Shown: piece by piece, positions 33,828-42,198 of the stretch | Position numbering within the stretch: position 1 is the stretch's first letter | Layout: each line of letters opens with the position of its first letter | Assembly: GCA_944324075.1 (NCBI GenBank) | Contig: CALUUZ010000001.1 | Location: forward strand, 310,001 to 374,000 | Direction: 5' to 3' | Length of the DNA stretch: 64,000 nucleotides | DNA from: Candidatus Mailhella excrementigallinarum | Lineage (GTDB): Bacteria; Desulfobacterota; Desulfovibrionia; Desulfovibrionales; Desulfovibrionaceae | The notes under the pieces: model-generated | Databases searched by the model: none | Seen by the model: the letters and a program-made list of their open reading frames with translations, nothing else | Told to the model about the DNA's origin: nothing | Position numbers and translations under genes: made by a program

Positions 33828-35357
33828 ATGCTCCCGCTGTTGCGGTTTTCTCCGGTTCACCGTATTTCTCTGTCCATGCATCTTCCCCGTCTCGTCATAT
33901 CCGGCCTTTCCGGCGGCAGCGGCAAAACGCTGCTTTCCCTCGGCCTGACCCGCGCGTTTTGTCTGCGCGGATGCCGCGTACAGCCCGCGAAAAAGGGGCC
34001 GGACTATATTGACGCCGCGTGGCTGGCCCTTGCCGCCCGACGTCCCGCCGCAAATCTTGATCCCTACTTTCTGCCCGCGGAGGAACTTCCGTCCGCGCTG
34101 GCCGGCGCCGCTCTCCGCTTTGCTCCCGACGGGGAGGTTCCTGAGCTTGCGGTTATCGAAGGCAACCGGGGGCTGTATGACGGACGGGATGTACTCGGTT
34201 CCTGTTCCACCGCCCAGGTGGCGCTGGCGCTGGCAGCTCCCGTGCTGCTTGTCCTCAACTGCGCGAAGATGACCCGCACTGCCGCCGCCGTGGTGGCCGG
34301 GGTTGCATCCTTTGCTCCGGCGCTCCGGTTCGCCGGAGTCGTGCTGAACAACGTGGGCAACCCGCGTCACGCCGTACAGGTGCGGCAGGCAGTGGAATAT
34401 TATACGGATATCCCCGTGCTTGGCGAACTGCCGCGCCTGCGGGAAAATCCCCTGCCGGAACGGCACATGGGGCTTGAACTCTCCCCGGCGTCGCGAAATC
34501 CGCATATCCGGGCGGAGCGTGAACATATTCTGAACTTTCTCGCCGCATATGCGGAGGACCATATCGACCTTGACGTCGCGCTGAAAGCCGCTTCCGCCGC
34601 GCCGGAACTGCCCGCGCCGGAACTGCCCGCGCCGCGCCGCGCCGCGGTCGCGCGCCCCCGCATCGGCTTTGTGCGGGATGACGCGCTGTGGTTCTACTAC
34701 GAGGAGAACCTGACAGCCCTGCGCGACGCGGGAGCGGAGCTTGTCGAACTGAACCTGCTGGACGGTTCGCCCTGGCCCGAACTGGACGGGCTTTACCTCG
34801 GCGGGGGCTTCCCCGAGCTTTTTCCGGACGAGCTTTCCTCCTCGCCCCGCCTGAACGATATCCGCGCCCTTGCGGAATCCGGCCGCCCTGTCTACGCCGA
34901 ATGCGGGGGATTCATGCTGCTTTGCCGCGCCCTGCGTCTTGACGGCCGCGATGTGCCCATGAGCAATCTGCTCCCCGTCGCCACGGAATTTCTGCCCCGT
35001 CCCCAGGGGCTGGGCTATGTGGAAGCATCCACCGAGAAAGAGACTCCCTTCCATCCTCGTGGAAGTTCATGGCGCGGCCATGAGTTCCATTACTCGCGCT
35101 GCGTGTGGGACGGTCCCGCGCCGGATTTCGCTCTCGCCCTTTCTCCCGGCGTGGGCATGGGCAGAATCGGAGACAAGGGGCGGGACGGCCTGATCGCCGG
35201 ACCCTGCGGAAATGTCTTTGCCTCCTATACCCATCTTTTCGCCCCCGCCGTCCCCCACTGGGCAGAGCGCTTTGTCGCGGCGGCCGGGAACACGGCGGCG
35301 AACCGCCCCCATGCCCCGGCCGGGAATGACTCCTCCCGGAAAACGGCCGGCGCATAG
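33828..35357 (+). CDS. cbiA: Cobyrinate a,c-diamide synthase
   Basis: This two-domain enzyme amidates the a and c carboxylates of cobyrinate with glutamine and ATP. The N-terminal dethiobiotin-synthetase-like domain has the P-loop GLSGGSGKTLLSLGL (about 25-39), KKGPDYIDAAW and EGNRGLYDG. The C-terminal class I amidotransferase domain has the catalytic Cys in YAECGGFMLL and a late His in GHEFHYS. The linker PELPAPELPAP is Pro/Ala-rich. The 509-residue length is slightly above usual, partly from a 16-residue N-terminal extension; an ATG at 33876 is the alternative start. No cobalamin riboswitch was seen upstream. It starts 77 nt from the divergent ZIP gene. Confidence 0.93.
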   Translation: MLPLLRFSPVHRISLSMHLPRLVISGLSGGSGKTLLSLGLTRAFCLRGCRVQPAKKGPDYIDAAWLALAARRPAANLDPYFLPAEELPSALAGAALRFAPDGEVPELAVIEGNRGLYDGRDVLGSCSTAQVALALAAPVLLVLNCAKMTRTAAAVVAGVASFAPALRFAGVVLNNVGNPRHAVQVRQAVEYYTDIPVLGELPRLRENPLPERHMGLELSPASRNPHIRAEREHILNFLAAYAEDHIDLDVALKAASAAPELPAPELPAPRRAAVARPRIGFVRDDALWFYYEENLTALRDAGAELVELNLLDGSPWPELDGLYLGGGFPELFPDELSSSPRLNDIRALAESGRPVYAECGGFMLLCRALRLDGRDVPMSNLLPVATEFLPRPQGLGYVEASTEKETPFHPRGSSWRGHEFHYSRCVWDGPAPDFALALSPGVGMGRIGDKGRDGLIAGPCGNVFASYTHLFAPAVPHWAERFVAAAGNTAANRPHAPAGNDSSRKTAGA

Positions 35358-35756
35358 CGCCGGCCTGTCCCGATCCTTTGCCAACGCCGCATGCCGTGGT
35401 ACGGATTCAAACAGATCCGGAAGCGCGGCTTCCGATTTCCGCTTCTCTTCCGGACCGGCCTTCACCAGACGCCAGACGAAGCGCATGGGCGGGGCAGGAG
35501 GCCACTCTTCCTTTGCCATGTCATAGAGCCGCCGGCCTCCGGGAGCATTTTCAAAACGGGCACGCTCTGATCCGCCAAATCCGCGTATTGCGGGAATTGC
35601 ACCTGATGGTTGCCTGATTGCAACCTTCGGTTGGTAGCGTGACAAGCGCCTCCCCCGCTATGGAGAGGCACGCGCATTCCGCGCAAGCCCCGAACCGGCG
35701 GGGAGAGCCTATGCGGCGGCATACCGGACAGCCCGCCCGTTTCCTGAGGTATCGCC
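35358..35756. other. Intergenic region with small hairpins
   Basis: No gene is supported in this 399-nt gap. A hairpin GGTTGC-CTGATT-GCAACC lies at about 35614-35631, followed by TTCGGTTGGTAGC and GC-rich sequence, a possible structured leader of the small exported protein. Minus-strand frames through the region lack ribosome sites and recognisable domains. Confidence 0.4.
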
Positions 35757-36017
35757 ATGAAATTCCTGTCTCTCATTCTGGCCGCAGCCCTCTCACTCGG
35801 CTCCTTCTCCTTCGCCATGGCCGCCTGCTCCCCTGAAGAAGCCCAGAACAAGGCTCTGGCTTTTGCGCAGGCCATGCAGGACAAGGCGCAGAAAGACCCT
35901 TCCAACTACGCCACGATCATGCAGGATCTCCAGCCCAGACTTCTTGAACTCCAGCAGAAGCAGGATATGGAAGCTCTGTGCAAGTTCTATGATGAAGCGC
36001 TTGAAAAACTGAAGTAA
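35757..36017 (+). CDS. Small exported helical protein
   Basis: This 86-residue protein has a clear Sec signal peptide (KFLSLILAAALSLGSFSFAMA, cleavage after AMA). The mature protein of about 64 residues is helical and charged, starting with a Cys (ACSPEEAQNK) and holding a second Cys at LCKFYDEA, which could form a disulfide. Ala-Met-Ala-Ala-Cys might also be read as a poor lipobox. CCTGAGGTATCGCC precedes the ATG. It stands alone between noncoding stretches. Function unknown. Confidence 0.8.
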   Translation: MKFLSLILAAALSLGSFSFAMAACSPEEAQNKALAFAQAMQDKAQKDPSNYATIMQDLQPRLLELQQKQDMEALCKFYDEALEKLK

Positions 36018-36173
36018 CTCCACCGCCGGGGCCGCGTCGTTCAAACTTGTCTCTGACACGTCCCCGGCGCGCATGGAAATAATTCAGGCCGGAAACTTTC
36101 ACGGACCCTTTCCCGTTCCAACCGGAAATACTGCTCGCCCCGCGCCGAGTATTCTTCAGACTGACAACAGACT

Positions 36174-36295
36174 CCGCTTCGCGGAGTTTGCGCCATCCAG
36201 GCCACAACGCGGCTTGACGGAAAGGCACGAAAATCGCTCGGATAACGGTGCGGCCTGCTCGCGATTTTCGAGACTGCTGACTTTGTCTGCAGCCT
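36174..36295 (+). repeat. Repeat family R2, copy 2
   Basis: Shares CCGCTTCGCGG-GTTTGCGCC, GCGGCTTGACGG, AGGCACGAAAATC and CTGCTGACTTTGTC with 2871-3000. It fills the centre of the 329-nt gap between the exported protein and the HTH protein genes. No other feature was seen there. Confidence 0.6.
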
Positions 36296-36346
36296 CGAAA
36301 ACGCTTCCGTGTTGCCTTTCCGCTCCGAACCATCTACTCTCCACGC

Positions 36347-36973
36347 ATGACGGAACTCATGACCGAAGGAAGGATACGACTCGGCGCGGAAATCCAGCGC
36401 CGCAGAAAACAGCTGGGACTCACACAGGAAGAACTGGCCCAGCGCATGGATGTCTCGCGCCAGTCCGTGACAAAATGGGAAACCGGGCAGTCCGCTCCGG
36501 ATCTTGACCGCCTTGTCCAACTGGGCGAAGTGCTGAAGATCAGCCTGGACGAACTGTTGAAAGGGCCTTCAGACAACGCTGACGACAATTGGAATGAAAA
36601 CGAGGGGGAACATGCTGCTCGGGATTCCGCAGAAGAACCCTGTCTTCATGCCGATCCCGCACCTGTTTGCCGGGAGTCCGCGTTCCCTTCATCCCTCTCC
36701 TTCTTTCTTCGTCTGACAGGAGGGCTGCTGCTGTTTGTCGGGCTGGCCGGGCTGCTTGCCCTGTGGGTTTTCTCCGTTCTGTTTCCTGTCCAGATTCCGG
36801 GCGGGAACGGCAGTCTGCATACCGGGCTGGAAGGCTATCTCATGGCTCATGGCTATGAGCCGCTGTTCCGGGCGGCACTGGGTTCCGTCTGCTGTGGAGC
36901 GCTCTGTCTGCTGACTGCCTCGGCGGGCGCCCGGAGTCTTGCCGCACGAGCCTTTGGCCGCCTCCGCGGGTAA
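36347..36973 (+). CDS. XRE-type HTH protein with membrane domain
   Basis: The first 65 residues are a Cro/C1-type helix-turn-helix (IQRRRKQLGLTQEELAQRMD, VSRQSVTKWETGQSAPDLDR, LVQLGEVLKISLDELLKG). After an acidic linker, two hydrophobic segments (about 122-150 and 183-198) predict membrane anchoring of the C-terminal half. Such HTH-TM proteins occur in Firmicutes and other bacteria as membrane-tethered regulators. No target is evident. The ribosome site is weak, and the second ATG (36359) may be the start. Confidence 0.85.
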   Translation: MTELMTEGRIRLGAEIQRRRKQLGLTQEELAQRMDVSRQSVTKWETGQSAPDLDRLVQLGEVLKISLDELLKGPSDNADDNWNENEGEHAARDSAEEPCLHADPAPVCRESAFPSSLSFFLRLTGGLLLFVGLAGLLALWVFSVLFPVQIPGGNGSLHTGLEGYLMAHGYEPLFRAALGSVCCGALCLLTASAGARSLAARAFGRLRG

Positions 36974-37014
36974 GAGCCGTTCCGGGCGCCCTGCGCTTCC
37001 CCGGCGCATGCTGT

Positions 37015-37431
37015 TCATGCCCCCGCGTACACGGACGGGTGCCGTTTTCGTATCTCCGCCAGAATGTCCCTGTCCGCCGGGCAGAACTCGTACAGCGGAA
37101 TCTCGTCCGGCGAGATCCAGCGGATATCCGCATGTTCCAGCAGCTTCGGCTCACCTTCCCGGATGGACGCCTCGTACAGGGTCATATGCACGGTGAACTC
37201 CGGATATTCATGCGTCACGTCCATGAATGCCGCGCCCACGTTCACCTCCACATCCAGCTCTTCCCGGCACTCGCGCACCAGAGCTTCGGCGTCGCTTTCC
37301 CCCGCCTCGACCTTGCCTCCCACGAACTCCCACAACAGCCCGCAGGCCTTGTGCGCCGGACGGCGGCAGATCATGAACCTGCCTCCCCGCCAGATCAGAG
37401 CGGCGACAACTTCCACAAGACGTTTCTCCAT
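37015..37431 (-). CDS. mutT: NUDIX hydrolase, MutT-like
   Basis: This 138-residue protein is a nucleotide pyrophosphohydrolase of the MutT type. The NUDIX box runs GGKVEAGESDAEALVRECRE followed by ELDVEV (about residues 37-62), with EFVGGKVE typical of the 8-oxo-dGTP/CTP pyrophosphohydrolase branch. The start at 37431 follows AGGCAGGATACCGGT. Its first codons lie outside the 68-bp repeat (37351-37418) copied at 45895-45962. The second copy is preceded by different codons (MCRK instead of MEKRL), so the present 5' end and promoter probably came with the island. Confidence 0.92.
   Translation of the reverse strand: MEKRLVEVVAALIWRGGRFMICRRPAHKACGLLWEFVGGKVEAGESDAEALVRECREELDVEVNVGAAFMDVTHEYPEFTVHMTLYEASIREGEPKLLEHADIRWISPDEIPLYEFCPADRDILAEIRKRHPSVYAGA
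37351..37418. repeat. 68-bp direct repeat, left copy (inside mutT)
   Basis: Identical over 68 bp to 45895-45962, same orientation, starting GTGCGCCGGACGGCGGC and ending GACAACTTCCACAA. The match stops abruptly at both ends. It marks the left boundary of the accessory island. Confidence 0.95.
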
Positions 37432-38042
37432 ACCGGTATCCTGCCTCAAAAAAGGTGTTTTATATGCTGATTCCGCTCTTTCGGAACAGCAGAATATATG
37501 CCCTGCCAGCCGGAACGGAAGGATTATACGGCCGGTACCATGAATATGGCCGCAGCCGTCGCAAACGCTCCGCCCCAGAAACGCATCAGACCTTCCGCAG
37601 CAGCCAGCGCCATCACCGTGTCTCGGTCACATGCGACTCCTCTTTGAACAGAGGAAAATTTTCCGTCTTGATATTGCTCGGGGTAAACTCATAAGGACTG
37701 CCCACAATATCGCCGACAACGGCTCCCAGCATGCTCCGGATTCCTTCGTTTTTTCATGTTTTCATCCGCAGGACAAAGGCCGCACGGAAAAGCCCTTTCC
37801 GGACGCGCCCGTCGCCTTTGCGGAAAGCGGGAAAAGACCGTTCTCTCCAACGGAAAGAAAAACCGGAAGACAGCCGGAAATATGGAGAGCAAAGATTCCA
37901 TCCCGGCGAACCCCTGTCAACCCGGTCGGCTCCGCTACAACATCCGAAATAGAAATATTGTTCCGAAAGACATCAGAATCTGGAACGATGCGATCGTATG
38001 CTCCGCACATTGAACGACTGCGGCAAAAGCTGGAGAACAGTT
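37432..38042. other. Left end of island, mostly noncoding
   Basis: Besides the pseudogene at 37524-37731, nothing coding is seen. The stretch nearest mutT must hold the promoter now driving it. The stretch 37732-38042 should contain the promoter of the AAA-ATPase operon, but no strong -35/-10 pair could be picked with confidence. Confidence 0.4.
37524..37731 (-). pseudogene. ADP-ribosylglycohydrolase remnant, frameshifted
   Basis: On the minus strand a frame from 37731 encodes MLGAVVGDIVGSPYEFTPSN and then IKTENFPLFKEESHVTE, the classic N-terminus of the DraG/ADP-ribosylglycohydrolase family. One base is missing near 37622. The next frame continues with DTVMALAAAEGLMRFWGG and stops at 37524. 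The family consensus would read HVTEDTVMALA across the junction. About 80% of the gene is absent. It would have removed ADP-ribose from proteins or nucleic acids. Confidence 0.75.
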
Positions 38043-40256
38043 ATGGATGAGGACTTCGTGCGGCACATAAACAGGAATCTCAGACGGCGGGAGGTAAAGA
38101 GCATCATGCAGGGCAGCGTAGAGCATTATGCCAGGGCAAGAGCCTCTCTGTGGCTGGGCAGGGTTCTGGATATGCATGTCACCCTGGACTCTGATTTTTT
38201 TGCCTGTCTGTTCTGGGTCTGCGGCGGCACAGCCCCGGTACTTCGTCATCTCTCCAGACTGCAGGAACGGCTGCCTGACGGGGAAGCAGAGGCCCTGCAG
38301 GAGTTTTCCGCCAGAGCAAAGTGTTCACCCCGCGTAAGCGCAAATCTGGCGGAAGAGCTGCTGGGAGAGCATCCTGTACTACAACGTTTTTTTGTGGACG
38401 CTGTACAGGAACTGTGTGCCGCTGCGGCAGCCCGCATGAAAAGGGATCCCCTCCGGCAGGCCCGGCGTAAACTGCACGAACTGTTCGGGCTTGATGCGGC
38501 AAGCTGCCGCCTGAGCGAATTCATTTTCCTCAAGGACAGCTTCCCTCCGGTGGAACGCTATTTTGAAGATGATCTCCATCTCAATCACTACAGCAGGAGG
38601 CATGCTCTGGCCTTCATGCTTCAGCTCAGGCCCGCCGAGCTGAAGACCGCGCTGCACAGTCTGCAGGATTGCGGCTGTCTGGAATCTGACCCGGCTCTAT
38701 TCAGTCTCAACGATGATATCGCCGAGCTGTGGCGGAACAACGGCCTGCCGGACGGTCAGGAATTTTTCCGCATACTCAAGGGTGAAGCGCTTGATCTGGC
38801 GGACTTTCCTCACGATTCGCAGATGCTGGAACATGTGCGCAGACTTCTGGCCCACCCCGGCAAGGAGCCCGTCCACCTGCTGTTCTACGGCGAACCCGGC
38901 ACGGGAAAAAGCGCGCTGGCAAACAGCCTTGCCGCCTCTCTGGACGTAAAGGCTTTCTCCGTGGTCAGCCGCCGTCAGGACGACGACGATGATCGGCGCT
39001 GTTCCCTTGCGGCCTGCATCCACATGGCCTCACGTTCACCCGGAGCCTTCGTGCTGGTGGACGAGGCTGAACGCATGCTTGAAACAAATCTGGTCTTCGG
39101 TCGTCAGACCAAGGACAAGGCATGGCTCAATGATTTTCTGGAAAAGCCCGGTCAGAGAGTCATCTGGATAACCAATCACATCGAACATATCGATCAGGCC
39201 GTGCGCAGACGTTTTACCTTCAGCATTCATTTCAGCCGTCTGGGCACACAGGAACGCGGGAGAGTGTGGGATCGCATTCTGCAGCGCCATGACGTTGCGG
39301 CGCGCCTGAGCGAGTCGGAACGGGAATCTCTGGTGCGGGATTATGATGTGCCTGCCGGGGTCATCAACAATGCTGCGGCGCAGGGCCGCGCCTTGTGCAG
39401 GGGCAGGAAAAACTTCTTTGCCACGCTGCGGCGGGTACTCGATGCCTATGTGCAGGTTCGCAATAACGGCACAGCCCGGCCCGTTCCGCATACGGGAGAG
39501 GAAAACTATACCCTTGACGGCGTCTGTACCGAAAACAGTCTGGACAAACTGCTTGAACGCTGCCGTCGTCTGGACGCACATATGCGGAACACGAGCGGAC
39601 AAAAGGAACTGCCTCCCGGCTGCGGCGCCATGCTGTTCTACGGCCCTCCCGGTACGGGAAAAAGCGCGCTGGCTCATCATATCGCCCGTATGCTGAATCG
39701 GGAATGTCTGGTGCGTCGTGCCAGCGATCTCCTCAATATGTATGTGGGCGAAAGCGAAAAAAACATCGCCCGGACCTTTGCCGAGGCGGAACGCTCGGGC
39801 GCGCTGCTGCTCATCGATGAGGCGGACAGCTTCATCTTTTCCCGGGATACCGCGCTTCACAACTGGGAACATACCCTGGTCAACGAATTCCTCACCAGCT
39901 TGGAACGGTTCCGGGGCTTGTGCGTCTGCACGACCAACCGGCGGGAGTCCATGGACGCGGCAGCCATGCGCCGCTTTTCCTTCAAGGTGGCCTTCACCTA
40001 CGCGGGGAGCGCGCAGTGTCAGGCTCTGTATGAAAGCATCCTGGCCCCTCTGGCAGGTTCCGCCCTGCCTGCGGATCTGAAACAGGAACTGAGCGATATG
40101 TCCCGTCTGACGCCGGGGGACTTTCATGCTGTGCGCTCCAGACACTGGCTGGATCTTCCCGGAGAAACGCAGCACCGGGAACTGCTGGACGAGCTGCGCC
40201 TGGAACAGACGGCAAAACTGGATCGAAAGGAACGGAAAATCGGCTTCCGGAGCTGA
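38043..40256 (+). CDS. Double AAA+ ATPase
   Basis: The ATG at 38043 (after GGAGAACAGTT) gives 737 residues; an upstream ATG at 37998 has no ribosome site. After about 270 residues of helical N-terminal region come two AAA+ domains. The first has Walker A GEPGTGKSA (Lys289) and Walker B FVLVDEAER. The second has GPPGTGKSA (Lys540) and LLLIDEADS with a sensor TTNRRESMD. Both look active. The layout recalls Cdc48/SpoVK-type remodelling ATPases, but the N-terminal region was not recognised. It heads a four-gene operon with two DUF262 proteins and a WYL regulator, suggesting an energy-dependent sensor or loader for the nuclease (inference). Confidence 0.88.
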   Translation: MDEDFVRHINRNLRRREVKSIMQGSVEHYARARASLWLGRVLDMHVTLDSDFFACLFWVCGGTAPVLRHLSRLQERLPDGEAEALQEFSARAKCSPRVSANLAEELLGEHPVLQRFFVDAVQELCAAAAARMKRDPLRQARRKLHELFGLDAASCRLSEFIFLKDSFPPVERYFEDDLHLNHYSRRHALAFMLQLRPAELKTALHSLQDCGCLESDPALFSLNDDIAELWRNNGLPDGQEFFRILKGEALDLADFPHDSQMLEHVRRLLAHPGKEPVHLLFYGEPGTGKSALANSLAASLDVKAFSVVSRRQDDDDDRRCSLAACIHMASRSPGAFVLVDEAERMLETNLVFGRQTKDKAWLNDFLEKPGQRVIWITNHIEHIDQAVRRRFTFSIHFSRLGTQERGRVWDRILQRHDVAARLSESERESLVRDYDVPAGVINNAAAQGRALCRGRKNFFATLRRVLDAYVQVRNNGTARPVPHTGEENYTLDGVCTENSLDKLLERCRRLDAHMRNTSGQKELPPGCGAMLFYGPPGTGKSALAHHIARMLNRECLVRRASDLLNMYVGESEKNIARTFAEAERSGALLLIDEADSFIFSRDTALHNWEHTLVNEFLTSLERFRGLCVCTTNRRESMDAAAMRRFSFKVAFTYAGSAQCQALYESILAPLAGSALPADLKQELSDMSRLTPGDFHAVRSRHWLDLPGETQHRELLDELRLEQTAKLDRKERKIGFRS

Positions 40257-40330
40257 AAGGCCCTTTCATCCGGATGAGCCGGCTGATATATTTTCCCATG
40301 AAACCATCCCCATGAAGCGAGGAAAGATCC

Positions 40331-42196
40331 ATGAACAACACAGTCGACAGGGAAAACGATCTCAAAGCCCTTGGAGAACTGAAAGGAAGGTTTTGCGTCA
40401 AAGCCTACCAGCGCGGCTATCGCTGGACAAAAGAACACGCCGGGCTTTTGTTTGAGGATCTCGAAAGATTTACAGAGGACAAGTCTTCTGAGGACAAAAA
40501 GAACAAACACTATTTCCTGCAAATGATCGTTGTCAGTCGGAATTTGGAGCCGGATTTCACGGCAAAGACGGCTGGGGCTGACGACCGCTGGGAACTCATT
40601 GACGGCCAGCAGCGCCTGACCACCGCACTGCTCCTGGATGCCGTGCTGCGGCACAAACTCGGGGGAGCTGCCTGCACAGGACTCGAATTTACCATAACAT
40701 ATGACACCCGCGAACCTAGCTCCTCGCTGCTGGTCAGCCTCATCAAAAACCCGGATCAGGCGAATACGCATTGCCCGGATGCCATTATGGATGAATATTA
40801 TCTGCGCGAGGTCTGCAAGACCTTTCTCAAGCTCTGTGATGGGGAAGACGAGGAAAAACTGAAGCGACTGCACGAAGCCCTGCTGAAGCGCAGCGTCGTC
40901 CTCTGGTACGATACCGGAGACTATGACCGCGAAGTCAATAGTGCCGAACACTTCATCCGCCTGAATATGGGACGTATCCCGCTCACGGAGGCCGAACTCT
41001 GCCGGGCGCTCCTGCTCTCGGACAAAAACGCGGATCTTTCCCAACAGAATCTTCGCGCCCATATGTGGGACACGATGGAACGGGAGCTGTGCCGTCCGGA
41101 TTTTAGGGCTTTTCTGGGATACCCGGAAAGCGGCCCGACATATATGGAAATTCTGCTGCAGCTTTATTTCCTCAAAAAGTCGGAAACGGAAACCGGAACG
41201 CACCCTCTGTTCAAGCTCCTCTATGAAGCCCTGAACGGAAGGAGCGCGAACAGCCGGAACGGGCCGTATGTGCAAGAAAAATCCGGGCAGGAAATCTGGG
41301 ATGAACTCACCTGCCTTTTCGGACATATGCGCAAATGGTATGATAATCCGGAGTATTATCACCGGATCGGTTTTCTGATGAATCTTAAAGGCGGGCAGGA
41401 CGACTGGCTGCAAAGATGGGAGACCCTGATCTCGCAAGACACCAACAGCCTCATCCCCCTCTCCGAGACAACGATCAAAAATGGCATCAGGTCAGCGTTC
41501 TGCACCAAGCCTGATGAAATGTTTTATTCCCAACATAATGATGAGATTTACAATCTGCTTCTTCTCTTCAATATTGAATTGACACATCGAAAAAGGCAGC
41601 GATTTTCCTTTGTGCAATACCAAAAAACAACATGGTCACTGGAGCATATTGAAGCTCAAAACGTAGAAGATCTTCCCGAAGATAAATATGAATCATGGAT
41701 AACGGAACACAAAGAACTCATCAAAAAGCTCACTGAATCACCTCGTCAAAAAGATAATCATACTGATAATGGCACAAAATTATTGAACAGGATTTATGAA
41801 ATCCTGAAAAAACATGACCATGATGAGTACAGAAAACTAATAGATGATATAAATACATATATTAACGAGTATCCGGGTTATGAGGAAAGCAATATACACG
41901 GATTGTATAATCTTGCTCTCCTTGATCAGAGTACAAACAGCTCAGTGAATAATCACATTTTTCTGAACAAACAATCAATGATCAGGGAGAAGCTCAAGAA
42001 ACAATTAACCACAGGCTCTGACTGCTTTCTGCTTCCGGGAACAGAGGCCGTATTTTTGAGGATCCTTCCCGAAAAGAAAAAAGAAAAGGAAAAGGGCAAC
42101 GAACTTCCGTTCTGGTCGCAGACAGACAGAGATAACTACAAAACACTTCTCAAGAGTGTTCTGAAAGAATTCTATCTATCCTTTCAGGAAAGGTAA
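40331..42196 (+). CDS. DUF262-DUF1524 protein, GmrSD-like nuclease
   Basis: This 621-residue protein has an N-terminal DUF262 (ParB-like/GmrS) domain: AYQRGYRW at about 25-32 and the hallmark DGQQRLTT at 91-98, the NTP-handling site. The C-terminal part fits DUF1524/GmrD, a His-Me-finger nuclease: WSLEHIEAQN with His439, then YNLALLDQSTNSSVNNHIF near 520-540. GmrSD, BrxU and SspE proteins of this build cut modified or phosphorothioated phage DNA. From about 41480 to the end the base composition turns clearly AT-rich, unlike the first half. AGGAAAG precedes the ATG. Confidence 0.88.
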   Translation: MNNTVDRENDLKALGELKGRFCVKAYQRGYRWTKEHAGLLFEDLERFTEDKSSEDKKNKHYFLQMIVVSRNLEPDFTAKTAGADDRWELIDGQQRLTTALLLDAVLRHKLGGAACTGLEFTITYDTREPSSSLLVSLIKNPDQANTHCPDAIMDEYYLREVCKTFLKLCDGEDEEKLKRLHEALLKRSVVLWYDTGDYDREVNSAEHFIRLNMGRIPLTEAELCRALLLSDKNADLSQQNLRAHMWDTMERELCRPDFRAFLGYPESGPTYMEILLQLYFLKKSETETGTHPLFKLLYEALNGRSANSRNGPYVQEKSGQEIWDELTCLFGHMRKWYDNPEYYHRIGFLMNLKGGQDDWLQRWETLISQDTNSLIPLSETTIKNGIRSAFCTKPDEMFYSQHNDEIYNLLLLFNIELTHRKRQRFSFVQYQKTTWSLEHIEAQNVEDLPEDKYESWITEHKELIKKLTESPRQKDNHTDNGTKLLNRIYEILKKHDHDEYRKLIDDINTYINEYPGYEESNIHGLYNLALLDQSTNSSVNNHIFLNKQSMIREKLKKQLTTGSDCFLLPGTEAVFLRILPEKKKEKEKGNELPFWSQTDRDNYKTLLKSVLKEFYLSFQER

Positions 42197-42198
42197 AT

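Noticed and set aside
35067-35645. Minus-strand frame overlapping the end of cbiA (MAKEEWPPAPP...)
   Set aside because: It overlaps the conserved end of CbiA, has no clear ribosome site and no known domain. A short gene between 35360 and 35520 cannot be excluded but is not supported.
40124-41437. Minus-strand frame opposite the DUF262-DUF1524 gene
   Set aside because: The plus-strand gene carries conserved DUF262 motifs; the antisense frame shows none.
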